A stretch of DNA of 34,807 nucleotides. Source: an uncultured Bacteroidia bacterium. GTDB taxonomy: Bacteria; Bacteroidota; Bacteroidia; J057; CALLMJ01. Positions 16,567 through 24,329 of this stretch are shown here, piece after piece; positions within the stretch are counted from its first letter, which is position 1, and the number at the start of each line of letters is the position of its first letter. The notes under the pieces are model-generated. The model had not been told where the DNA came from. It did not search any database and saw nothing but the letters and a program-made list of their open reading frames with translations. The stretch is from contig CALLNY010000086.1 of NCBI GenBank assembly GCA_938005475.1, positions 1 through 34,807 of the forward strand, in the 5' to 3' direction. The translations under genes and the position numbers were made by a program.

Positions 16567-17064
16567 ATGAAAATTAAAATTACTTTCCTTTTTATTGTAG
16601 TTCTGATGGTTATTGGTTGTAAATCTAACCCAACAAAGAATAATAATCCTCAATTCATGGACCACCTTAAAACAGAAAATAATGCTGATATATTAGAAAT
16701 CAAGGAAACTTGCGCTGTCCTTTTAATTCCTGACAGCATAGCTATGAGTAGAGGAATAGAAAAAATCTATAAACAATATAGAGATGATGAAATCCTTCCT
16801 GAAATTGGCGCTGATGAAGCCATATATCGTGAGCGGGCTCGCAATTTCTGTTCAATGAAAGGACTTAAAGTCATTGAAACGGACAAAAAAATCCTTCTTT
16901 TTATCAATCAAAAAGGAGAAAAAAACAAAGTAGAAAATACATTGGAAGGTGTAGAAAGTGTATTATATTTATTTGATAACCAAAAACAACCATACAAAGT
17001 AGAAAATCTATCAACCTTCTCGGATGGAAAAGAATTTGAAGCATACTTCTCTAATGCAAAATGA
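16567..17064 (+). CDS. small lipoprotein of unknown function
   Basis: From ATG 16567 the product has 165 residues, starting with the lipoprotein signal MKIKITFLFIVVLMVIGC. The mature part begins with an Asn/Lys-rich linker and then alternates charged helix and strand segments: EIKETCAVLLIPDS, KIYKQYRDDEILPEIGADEA, RERARNFCSMKGLKVIETDK. I do not recognise a family. It overlaps the DUF4270 gene by 4 bases (ATGA), so these two lipoproteins are translationally coupled. Confidence 0.75.
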   Translation: MKIKITFLFIVVLMVIGCKSNPTKNNNPQFMDHLKTENNADILEIKETCAVLLIPDSIAMSRGIEKIYKQYRDDEILPEIGADEAIYRERARNFCSMKGLKVIETDKKILLFINQKGEKNKVENTLEGVESVLYLFDNQKQPYKVENLSTFSDGKEFEAYFSNAK

Positions 17065-18284
17065 AAATAATATTTCTTGGAGCACTTTTCCTTTGGATTT
17101 CGGGTTGTAAAGTAAATAATGATGAAGGATTAGCGGTTCTTCCTCCTGATACTATAGACGGTAGATACAGTACAAATCATCTAATAACTCTTCAAACCCT
17201 GAAAATTGATAGCACTATCACCAGCAGTTCAAGTATGCAGACCTTCGGGAAATATCAAGATGCTTTTATGGGCACTCTGCAAGCCGAAGCTTATGTTCAG
17301 TATCTCCTCTCTGGAACCAATGTCAATTTCGGTGATCCTTCTAAACTATCTCTTGATTCTTTGGAATTATGGCTTTTTGTTACTTCTTATTATGGGGATT
17401 CCTCCGAAGTTGCTCCTATCTACATCAACGAAATCAATGAAAGTTTCACAAATGAACAAACCTACTATAATCACTCTATCTTAAACACGCTCTCTAACAA
17501 CCTCTCCTTACTCCATGATTTTAAAATTCAATTAGACACCTCCGGTAATTTCAAAAGAAGAATTCATAAAATTCGATTAGATAATGCTCTTGGCAACAAA
17601 TTACTTTTCGCAAATTCTAATGATTTACAAGATAATTCTAAGTTCAGGGAGTTCTTCAAAGGTTTGAAAATTAGCTCAGGGCACCAAAATCTAATGGTGG
17701 GTTTTGATGTTATCTCTGATAGCTCACGTTTAGTTTTACATTATAGTGTTCAGGAAATTGATACTGTGATAAAAAAAACGTATAATTTTTTCAGTGACTT
17801 TGTTACGGCAGCCAAATTTACAAACTACCAACGAACCTATACTGGAACACTCTATGAACAAGTCTTAAATACTCAAAGCCAAGATTATGGTTTTTTAAGT
17901 TCTGGCTCTCAAAACCAATTATATATAAAAATATCAACGGATAGTATTCAGACCACTGCTGTGAACAGAGCTGTATTAGAAATCCCTGTTGATAGTACTG
18001 CTATCGGTTCTAACCCCAAATTTTTACCACCCTCTCTTGTTTTTCTTTACAATGCTGATGAAAACAAAAAACCGCAGGGATTAAATATGAGCTCTGCCAG
18101 TTATGATGCTGAAAAAAAACGGTATAGTTTTGTTATAACAGAAAAAATTAATAACTATTTGCGAAAAATAGAAGAAAATCATGGCTTCATTATAACACCA
18201 GTATTTCCGGGAAGCAGTGTTAATCGGGCTATTATTTTAGGTAATAAATTACGTTTAAAAATATATTCAACTCAACTTCAATAA
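17061..18284 (+). CDS. DUF4270 family lipoprotein
   Basis: The 407-residue product begins MKIIFLGALFLWISGC, a lipoprotein signal, and continues NNDEGLAVLPPD. The DUF4270 pattern is visible: a start with many Ser/Thr (KIDSTITSSSSMQTFGKYQD), FMGTLQAEAYVQYLL, and SLDSLELWLFVTSYYGDSS. The family is a Bacteroidota surface or periplasmic lipoprotein of unknown function. From memory it is often found next to glmS and glycogen synthase; here glmS follows after 9 bases and glycogen synthase is absent. It is coupled to the preceding lipoprotein by a 4-base overlap. Confidence 0.82.
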   Translation: MKIIFLGALFLWISGCKVNNDEGLAVLPPDTIDGRYSTNHLITLQTLKIDSTITSSSSMQTFGKYQDAFMGTLQAEAYVQYLLSGTNVNFGDPSKLSLDSLELWLFVTSYYGDSSEVAPIYINEINESFTNEQTYYNHSILNTLSNNLSLLHDFKIQLDTSGNFKRRIHKIRLDNALGNKLLFANSNDLQDNSKFREFFKGLKISSGHQNLMVGFDVISDSSRLVLHYSVQEIDTVIKKTYNFFSDFVTAAKFTNYQRTYTGTLYEQVLNTQSQDYGFLSSGSQNQLYIKISTDSIQTTAVNRAVLEIPVDSTAIGSNPKFLPPSLVFLYNADENKKPQGLNMSSASYDAEKKRYSFVITEKINNYLRKIEENHGFIITPVFPGSSVNRAIILGNKLRLKIYSTQLQ

Positions 18285-18293
18285 ATTATCATT

Positions 18294-20138
18294 ATGTGTG
18301 GAATTGTAGGTTACATTGGTAATAAACCTGTTACACCTTTGCTCATTAAAGGTTTAAAGAGATTGGAATATCGTGGATATGATTCTGCGGGCGTTGCGTT
18401 ATACCAAAATGGAGAAATTAAGATATTCAAAAAGAAAGGAAAGGTTTCGGATTTGGAAAAGTATATCCAGAATAAAGAACTTACCGCTACAGTGGGTATA
18501 GGTCATACACGTTGGGCAACTCATGGCGAACCGAATGATATCAATGCTCACCCTCACTTGAGTATGTCAGGGAAGTTTGCAATTATTCATAATGGTATCA
18601 TTGAAAATTATAACGAACTAAAAAAACGTTTGCTTTCTCGTGGTTATATTTTTCAATCTCAAACGGATACAGAAGTATTAGCGCATCTAATAGATGAGGT
18701 ATATAAGGTAGGGAAAGTGGCTCCTGAGGAGGCTGTACGTCTCGCTTTAACCAAAGTGGAAGGTGCTTTCGGAATTGTTGTAATGTGCTTGGATAAACCT
18801 GACCAATTAATAGTAGCGAGACGGGCAAGCCCTATTGTCATTGGAATTGGGGAAGGTGAATATTTTATTGCTTCTGATGCTACTCCTATCATAGAAAACA
18901 CTAAACGTGTTATCTATTTGAATGATAACGAAATCGCTATTGTAAAAAAAGATGAATTAGTATTAAAAACTATTTACAATAATAATATTATTCCTCCTGA
19001 TGTAAAAATACTTGAAATAGAATTAGATGCAATTGAAAAGGGAGGTTATGAGCATTTTATGCTAAAAGAAATTTTTGAGCAACCGCGTTCTATTAACGAT
19101 TGTATTCGAGGTAGGATTTCACAAGATGGGTCGCAAGTACGGCTTGGTGGGCTTCAAGATGTTATGGAACGCATTTTAAAAGCTAATAGGCTCCAAATTG
19201 TAGCCTGTGGTACTAGTTGGCATGCAGGTTTAGTAGGGGAATATATATTAGAAGAGATATGTCGTATTCCTGTTGAAGTGGATTATGCATCAGAGTTTCG
19301 TTATAGAAATCCCGTAATTTCTACGAATGATATTGTGATTGCGATAAGCCAAAGTGGAGAAACGGCTGATACGCTTGCGGCAGTGCAATTAGCCAAACAA
19401 CAAGGTGCTTTAGTGCTTGGAATATGCAACGTGGTGGGGGCAAGTATCCCAAGAGAAACTCACGCTGGTATGTATACCCATTGCGGACCTGAAATCGGCG
19501 TAGCCTCCACCAAAGCTTTCACAGGGCAAGTTACTGCTTTACTTCTTATGGCTATCATGATTGGTTATGAAAAAAAATCTATCTCCCGTGAGCAATCTTA
19601 CAATTTAATTAGCCAATTATTAGAAATTCCTGAACTGGTAAGTAAAACTTTAAACAACGTAAAAGATAGTATCATAATTATAGCAGAAAACTTCAAACAT
19701 GCCTCTAATTTTTTATATCTCGGAAGAGGTTACAACTTCCCGGTGGCTCTTGAAGGAGCTTTGAAATTAAAAGAAATTTCTTATATTCACGCTGAAGGTT
19801 ATCCCGCCGCTGAAATGAAACACGGACCTATCGCTCTCATAGATGAAAATATGCCTGTTGTGGTTATTGCAACTAAGGATAAATCTTACGAGAAAATTGT
19901 TAGTAATATTCAAGAAGTGAAAGCAAGAAAAGGAAAGGTGATTGCGATAATCAATGAAGGTGATAGAACAATCCCCAAAATGGTAGATTATACCCTAGAA
20001 ATTCCTCTCACCGATGAAAAACTCATGCCTATTTTATCAGTTATTCCTTTACAACTTTTAGCGTATCATATTGCAGTTATGCGTGGATGTAATGTAGACC
20101 AACCTCGGAATTTAGCAAAATCCGTTACCGTAGAATAA
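18294..20138 (+). CDS. glmS: glutamine--fructose-6-phosphate aminotransferase (isomerizing)
   Basis: GlmS makes glucosamine-6-phosphate from fructose-6-phosphate and glutamine, the first step toward UDP-GlcNAc for peptidoglycan and lipopolysaccharide. The glutaminase nucleophile is Cys2 in MCGIVGYIG. The glutaminase domain has GIGHTRWATHGEPND and HNGIIENY. The two sugar-isomerase domains contain ACGTSWHAG, SQSGETADTLAA and YLGRGYNFPVALEGALKLKE. The C-terminus ends LAKSVTVE, as expected. At 614 residues it has normal length. It begins 9 bases after the DUF4270 gene, and a hairpin terminator follows. Confidence 0.97.
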   Translation: MCGIVGYIGNKPVTPLLIKGLKRLEYRGYDSAGVALYQNGEIKIFKKKGKVSDLEKYIQNKELTATVGIGHTRWATHGEPNDINAHPHLSMSGKFAIIHNGIIENYNELKKRLLSRGYIFQSQTDTEVLAHLIDEVYKVGKVAPEEAVRLALTKVEGAFGIVVMCLDKPDQLIVARRASPIVIGIGEGEYFIASDATPIIENTKRVIYLNDNEIAIVKKDELVLKTIYNNNIIPPDVKILEIELDAIEKGGYEHFMLKEIFEQPRSINDCIRGRISQDGSQVRLGGLQDVMERILKANRLQIVACGTSWHAGLVGEYILEEICRIPVEVDYASEFRYRNPVISTNDIVIAISQSGETADTLAAVQLAKQQGALVLGICNVVGASIPRETHAGMYTHCGPEIGVASTKAFTGQVTALLLMAIMIGYEKKSISREQSYNLISQLLEIPELVSKTLNNVKDSIIIIAENFKHASNFLYLGRGYNFPVALEGALKLKEISYIHAEGYPAAEMKHGPIALIDENMPVVVIATKDKSYEKIVSNIQEVKARKGKVIAIINEGDRTIPKMVDYTLEIPLTDEKLMPILSVIPLQLLAYHIAVMRGCNVDQPRNLAKSVTVE

Positions 20139-20154
20139 AAAGTCTCTAAAATTG

Positions 20155-20182
20155 AGCCTCTTTTATTATAAGGGGCTATTTT
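20155..20182 (+). terminator. intrinsic terminator after glmS
   Basis: AGCCTCTT (20155-20162) pairs with AAGGGGCT (20170-20177), with one G-U pair and a 7-base loop, followed by ATTTT. An outer AAAAT/ATTTT pairing with a small bulge extends it. It lies between convergent glmS and the cytochrome c peroxidase gene and may also act for the latter. Confidence 0.7.
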
Positions 20183-20200
20183 GTGTATAAACGATGAATA

Positions 20201-21232
20201 TTAATTATAAGCAGGTGTTTGTTTATATTCTTTAGGGATATCGGAGGTTAGTGTTTTCAAAAATGCTATGATATTTTGAGTATCTTCTTCATCTATTGTT
20301 TTACCTAGTTGCACTTTTGCCATAATTTTAATAGCGGAGTCCAAACTTGCAACGGAGCCGTCATGAAAATAAGGTCCAGTTTTTTCTATATTTCTTAGGG
20401 ATGGTACCTTAAAAATATACTTATCATTAGTATCTTTTGTAACTACGTATCTTCCCTCATCGATTTTTTTACTTCCTGTATACTCCCAATAATTAGCATA
20501 AACTCCAAATTTTTGGAACTGATTTCCGCCTAGTAGGGCACCTGTGTGGCATTGTGTACAACCATTGGTAGTAAAAGCTAGAAGACCTTTTTTCTCTTCC
20601 AAAGTTAATGCGTTTTTATCTCCTGCGAGATACCTATCAAAACGTGAAGGGGTAATTAACTTTCTTTCAAAAGCCCCGATAGCAGTTTGTAGATTTTCAT
20701 ATGTGATGGGGTCCTTTGTATTTGGAAAAGCTTTTTTAAATAAATCTTGATATAAGGGTACTTTTTTTAACCTATCTATTAAAAACTGTTTATTCGGGAT
20801 ATTCATTTCTACGGGATTAAGGATGGGCATTCCTGCTTGTTCTTCTACGTTTTTTGCTCTACCATCCCAAAATTGGAAGGAATGTAAAGCCGCATTGAAT
20901 GTAGTTGGTGAATTTCTATCTCCAAGTTTACCTTTATCTCCCAAAGAGGTTGATTGGTTATCCACGCCAAAAGTGTTCAGATTATGGCAAGAATTACAAC
21001 TATTTTTACCTTCAAGCGATAAACGTGTATCGTGGTATAAATGATAACCTAGATTAATCAATGGGTCATCTAACCTTGCTATACTATCAGAAGCATTTAA
21101 AACTTGAAAAACAGCTAATTTTTCTGATATTGCCGCATCATAACGTTCATGCTCTTTTTGTTCCTGATTTGCTTGTTGATTTCTTGAACAGCTAAACAAG
21201 AATAACCCTAAAACAATAATAATTCTTTTCAT
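20201..21232 (-). CDS. di-heme cytochrome c peroxidase (CcpA/MauG family), lipoprotein
   Basis: The product should reduce hydrogen peroxide to water in the periplasm using electrons from a cytochrome c. Two c-type heme motifs are present: CNSCH (79-83) and CTQCH (225-229). WDGRAKNVEEQAGMPILNP carries the conserved Trp and Met region, and FKVPSLRNI with TGPYFHDGS is the usual C-terminal signature. From ATG 21232 the 343-residue protein starts MKRIIIVLGLFLFSC, a lipobox; the longer frame to 21259 hides it. The gene follows arsR by 48 bases and probably belongs to its operon. Unlike most, the peroxidase is paired with an ArsR-type regulator. Confidence 0.93.
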   Translation of the reverse strand: MKRIIIVLGLFLFSCSRNQQANQEQKEHERYDAAISEKLAVFQVLNASDSIARLDDPLINLGYHLYHDTRLSLEGKNSCNSCHNLNTFGVDNQSTSLGDKGKLGDRNSPTTFNAALHSFQFWDGRAKNVEEQAGMPILNPVEMNIPNKQFLIDRLKKVPLYQDLFKKAFPNTKDPITYENLQTAIGAFERKLITPSRFDRYLAGDKNALTLEEKKGLLAFTTNGCTQCHTGALLGGNQFQKFGVYANYWEYTGSKKIDEGRYVVTKDTNDKYIFKVPSLRNIEKTGPYFHDGSVASLDSAIKIMAKVQLGKTIDEEDTQNIIAFLKTLTSDIPKEYKQTPAYN

Positions 21233-21280
21233 TTTATTGGTTTTGGTCTGATAGAACAATTTTAAAGATTAAAAAGTTCT

Positions 21281-21577
21281 TTAAGATAAAGTATGGATGA
21301 TATTTGCATATTGAGGTGATGATAGTTCATAATATACAAACAAACCAGACTTAGTAGATTTTAATATACCAGCGTTTTTAAGCTTTATTAAATGGTGTGA
21401 AAGTGTAGGTTGATCTATTTTTGAATCGTTAAGTCTTTCTAAAATCTGATTAACGGATAATTTATGACATTCTTGCAAGATAAAAACAATTTTTATTCTT
21501 GTAGAATGACCTAAAACTTTTAAGGTCAGCGCAATGGTTTCGGCTTTCTCATGCGTTAGTTTAATAGTTTCTTTCAT
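21281..21577 (-). CDS. ArsR/SmtB family winged-helix regulator
   Basis: The 98-residue protein has the ArsR layout: LKVLGHSTRIKIVFIL for helices 2-3, SVNQILERLN, then QPTLSHHLIKLKNAGILKS as the DNA-recognition helix and YYELSS for the wing. Classic metal-sensing ArsR proteins carry an ELCVCDL-like pair of cysteines in helix alpha-3. Here only one Cys (QECHKLSV) is seen, so a thiol- or redox-based signal is possible instead. The gene is first in a two-gene unit with the cytochrome c peroxidase. A palindrome overlaps its own promoter, so it is likely autoregulated. Confidence 0.92.
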   Translation of the reverse strand: MKETIKLTHEKAETIALTLKVLGHSTRIKIVFILQECHKLSVNQILERLNDSKIDQPTLSHHLIKLKNAGILKSTKSGLFVYYELSSPQYANIIHTLS

Positions 21578-21579
21578 TT

Positions 21580-21627
21580 ATGAGTATTTTTACATACAAA
21601 AATACGCATAAATACAGAATTTTCAAA
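21580..21627 (-). promoter_or_regulatory. arsR promoter with overlapping palindromic operator
   Basis: On the minus strand TTTG (21627-21624), exactly 19 bases, then TATTTTTG (21604-21597) is a near-consensus promoter. An inverted repeat covers 21580-21609: GTATTTTT (21584-21591) and AAAAATAC (21598-21605) around a 6-base centre, extended by ATG and CAT after one mismatch. The -7 element lies within the right arm, so a bound repressor would block RNA polymerase. The promoter also overlaps the last codons of the dehydrogenase gene. Confidence 0.8.
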
Positions 21628-22555
21628 ATTTATTTTTAATTTTTTGTAAATTACTAATAATTAAGTTATTGATTTTCAATGCGGATTCAAAAGACCATCC
21701 GCCGATATGAGGAGTAAAAATACAATTATCGTAAGCAAATAATTTTTTTAGTAAGATTTTGTAATCTGGTGGTATATCCTTAAAATTTTCATATTCAAGT
21801 ACATCTAATGCACATCCAAGCAATTTATTTTGCTCAAGCAGTGAAGGTAATATGTCCGTTTTTATTACCTGACCACGAGAAAGATTCAATAACCATATGG
21901 GCTTTTTTAATTGTTTTACAAAGTGTTCATCAAAATAATAGTAAGTTTCAGAAGTTAAAGGAACATGAAAACTAATGATATCGGAGTTTTGTTGTAGTGT
22001 GAACAAATCTGATTCGGTAACATATTCATTGGAAAAGCCGGATTTATATTTGTCATAGGCGAGAATTTTGCAATCAAAACTTTTTAATTTTTTAGCAAAA
22101 GCGGAACCTGTATTTCCGTAACCTATTATACCAACGGTTTTTCCTTCGAGTTCAAATCCTCTGTTTGCCTCACGTATCCATTGAAAATTCTTAACTTCCT
22201 GATTGGCTTTAAGAATATTATTTAATAAAGCCAGCAGTAAACCCATAGCATGTTCTGCCACTGCATTTGCATTTCCTTCATTCGTGGTTATTAAAGCTAT
22301 ATCTCTATGATATAAGGCATCTGTGTCAATATGATCTATGCCAGCACCCGCCCTAATAATATATTTTAAAGATTTCCAATAATTTAAAAATTCTTCATCA
22401 ATACGTGTTTTACTTTTCAAAATTAAGACATCATAATTATTCACATATAAAAGGTCAATTCTTTGTTTTTCCGGGAAATAATCAAAATTAAAATGGTTTA
22501 GTTTTAATTGGTTCAATAAATAATCTTCAAAGAAGTCAATGATAGCAATTCGCAT
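21623..22555 (-). CDS. D-2-hydroxyacid dehydrogenase (3-phosphoglycerate dehydrogenase-like)
   Basis: The 310-residue enzyme should oxidise a D-2-hydroxyacid or reduce the ketoacid with NAD(H). Landmarks are YIIRAGAGIDHID, the nucleotide-binding GKTVGIIGYGNTGSAFAKKL, and the catalytic triad: Arg in NLSRGQV, Glu in LDVLEYEN, His in TPHIGGWS. It lacks the C-terminal ACT regulatory domain of long SerA proteins. Substrate is unclear: serine biosynthesis is possible but not shown. The start overlaps the stop of the anti-sigma gene by one base (TAATG), so translation is coupled. Confidence 0.9.
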   Translation of the reverse strand: MRIAIIDFFEDYLLNQLKLNHFNFDYFPEKQRIDLLYVNNYDVLILKSKTRIDEEFLNYWKSLKYIIRAGAGIDHIDTDALYHRDIALITTNEGNANAVAEHAMGLLLALLNNILKANQEVKNFQWIREANRGFELEGKTVGIIGYGNTGSAFAKKLKSFDCKILAYDKYKSGFSNEYVTESDLFTLQQNSDIISFHVPLTSETYYYFDEHFVKQLKKPIWLLNLSRGQVIKTDILPSLLEQNKLLGCALDVLEYENFKDIPPDYKILLKKLFAYDNCIFTPHIGGWSFESALKINNLIISNLQKIKNKF

Positions 22556-22869
22556 TAAAACAAAAAAGTTTTGTTCCTAATTTTAGCAATAGTTTGCTTT
22601 ATGTTATTAATGATAACATTATTCGTAAAATTAAGGACACCGTCTTTTAGAATCTGCCTAAAAGATTTTTCGATTTTATATTGTTCTAAACAGTATTCAC
22701 AACTTTCAATTCGTTTGATTATGTTTGATTGCTCTTCCTCGTTTAATTCTCCATCGAGAAGTTCTTCTAATTGTCTGATAATCAATTCGCACTCTTCTTG
22801 TGAATAAGGGGAGTCCTCACGATAAACTCCAAGCTTTGTGTACATTTCCTTAGACTCTTTATCTTCCAT
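22555..22869 (-). CDS. anti-sigma factor-like protein, variant zinc motif
   Basis: The 104-residue protein resembles zinc-binding anti-sigma (ZAS) domains: ECELIIRQLEELLDGELNEEE, then RIESCEYCLEQYKIEKSFRQ. The usual HX3CX2C motif is here R53-X3-C57-X2-C60, with C27 upstream, so the histidine ligand is replaced by arginine. There is no clear transmembrane segment, so it would be cytoplasmic. It lies 30 bases after the ECF sigma gene in the same direction, the expected place for its anti-sigma factor. Whether it still binds zinc or senses redox is unknown. Confidence 0.75.
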   Translation of the reverse strand: MEDKESKEMYTKLGVYREDSPYSQEECELIIRQLEELLDGELNEEEQSNIIKRIESCEYCLEQYKIEKSFRQILKDGVLNFTNNVIINNIKQTIAKIRNKTFLF

Positions 22870-22899
22870 CTTGTATTTTATCTATATAGTTTATTGAAA

Positions 22900-23562
22900 T
22901 TATTCTTCCTTATTTTTTAAGTATCCCATAGAAATGGCATAGTCCATGAGCTTTTCTTTCAGGATTTGTCTAGCTCTGTGGAGCCTGGAACGTACTGTAC
23001 CAATCGGAATATCAATAATTTGTGCAATTTCTTCATAACTAAATTCTTCGATGTCGCACAAAACGATAACTGTCTTAAAATCCATCGGTAAAGAATTTAA
23101 AGCCATTGAAACTTCGTCACCAAGCGTATTAGAATATACTTTCTCTCTCATATCAATAGAGTTCAAATGAGAAGCTTTTCCTGTATTCAAGAATTGTTCT
23201 GCTTCTTCATAATCTACCTTACTAGGCTCTTTACTATGCTTTCTATAATTATTGATAAAACTGTTCTTTAAAATCCTAAACAACCATGCTTTGGCGTTGG
23301 AGCCTTTCTCGTATGAGCGTAAAAAACGATACGCTTTGAAATAAGTATCCTGTACTAAATCATTTGCATCATCCTCATCATTCGTTAAACGATAGGCAAA
23401 ATGGTATAGAGATTTAATATGAGGTATCAATTCTTCCTCAAATATTTTATCATAAATTTTCTTTTCCTCGGGAGTATAAAGAGCCTGCTGATTTTCTTCT
23501 GTATTGAAAATCATTTCCTCTTCAAAATACTCCGAACTGATTGAGTTGGTTGGTGCTTCCAT
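22900..23562 (-). CDS. ECF-type RNA polymerase sigma factor
   Basis: The 220-residue protein has region 2 (HFAYRLTNDEDDANDLVQD then AYRFLRSYEKGSNAKAWLF) and region 4 (LPMDFKTVIVLCDIEEFSYE, IGTVRSRLHRARQILKEKL), and no sigma region 3, as in the ECF class. An N-terminal extension of about 45 acidic residues precedes region 2. The following small gene looks like its anti-sigma factor. It has its own promoter of the housekeeping type and may also drive itself. Target genes cannot be told from this window. Confidence 0.94.
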   Translation of the reverse strand: MEAPTNSISSEYFEEEMIFNTEENQQALYTPEEKKIYDKIFEEELIPHIKSLYHFAYRLTNDEDDANDLVQDTYFKAYRFLRSYEKGSNAKAWLFRILKNSFINNYRKHSKEPSKVDYEEAEQFLNTGKASHLNSIDMREKVYSNTLGDEVSMALNSLPMDFKTVIVLCDIEEFSYEEIAQIIDIPIGTVRSRLHRARQILKEKLMDYAISMGYLKNKEE

Positions 23563-23632
23563 TTTCTAACTTTAATAACATTATCTTACAAAAAAAAATT
23601 CATGCATTTTGCTAAATTCTTTCTTAACACCA

Positions 23633-23663
23633 CAAATATACGAATTTATGGAATTGCTTTCAA
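23633..23663 (-). promoter_or_regulatory. promoter of the ECF sigma operon
   Basis: On the minus strand TTG (23663-23661), 20 bases, then TATATTTG (23640-23633) fit the Bacteroidota housekeeping promoter pattern. The start would be near 23626, giving a leader of about 63 bases before the ATG at 23562. It lies in the 150-base divergent gap shared with the SRPBCC gene. Confidence 0.65.
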
Positions 23664-23712
23664 TAATCGTGAACTATTTTACCTTAAACTTTATTTTAAT
23701 TAAAAAATTTGT

Positions 23713-24168
23713 ATGCATATTCTCAAAACGTATCAAAGACTACCGATTAGCATAGAAGAAGCATGGGATTTCTTTTCTTCACCTAAAAATTTAAAGATTA
23801 TTACACCTCCTTATATGGGATTTGATATAACGTCAGGGGGTGATGAAAAAATGTACGCAGGGCAGATTATTACTTATATCGTTAAGCCTTTACTTGGTAT
23901 TCCTATGGAATGGGTTACGGAAATCACGTATGTTCAAGAGCCCTACTATTTTGTAGATGAACAAAGATTCGGACCCTACTCGCTTTGGCACCATAAACAC
24001 TTTTTTAAAAGCATTCCAGGAGGAATTGAAATGCAGGATATTGTTCATTACAAAATACCTTTTGGACCACTCGGTAAACTGATGAATCATCTTTTTATTA
24101 AACATAAACTCAAAGAAATTTTTGATTTTCGTTATCAAATTCTTGAACAAAAATTCGGTAAAATGTAA
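23713..24168 (+). CDS. SRPBCC (START-like) ligand-binding protein
   Basis: The 151-residue protein starts HILKTYQRLPISIEEAWDFF, the typical SRPBCC opening, and goes on SSPKNLKIITPPYMGF, GPYSLWHHKHFF and MQDIVHYKIPFGPLG, with a long C-terminal helix (HKLKEIFDFRYQILEQKF). The fold makes a deep hydrophobic pocket for lipids or other small molecules; the ligand is unknown. Some relatives have been annotated as cell-division inhibitors, without good support. It is divergent from the ECF sigma gene. Confidence 0.85.
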   Translation: MHILKTYQRLPISIEEAWDFFSSPKNLKIITPPYMGFDITSGGDEKMYAGQIITYIVKPLLGIPMEWVTEITYVQEPYYFVDEQRFGPYSLWHHKHFFKSIPGGIEMQDIVHYKIPFGPLGKLMNHLFIKHKLKEIFDFRYQILEQKFGKM

Positions 24169-24313
24169 GTTTTTATATAAATAAAATACATTTTTTGTAT
24201 TTAATTTCATTTTAATTGATATAATGTAAATATATAAATTACTTTTTTGTAAAAAATATAAAATTATTTTTAATTCTATGAAACCTTTATGTAATATTTT
24301 CGTATAAGTAAGT

Positions 24314-24320
24314 AGGAGGA
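24314..24320 (+). promoter_or_regulatory. strong Shine-Dalgarno site before the type IX cargo gene
   Basis: AGGAGGA ends 9 bases before the ATG at 24330. Such a site is unusual for Bacteroidota, where most genes, including nearly all others here, lack one. The 161-base gap upstream also holds a 7-bp hairpin (AAATACA/TGTATTT) near 24183-24202 but no clear promoter. Confidence 0.6.
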
Positions 24321-24329
24321 TTTACAAAA

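Noticed and set aside
22555-22869. Anti-sigma-like protein as the RseP substrate
   Set aside because: It lacks a clear membrane segment, which an RseP substrate needs.
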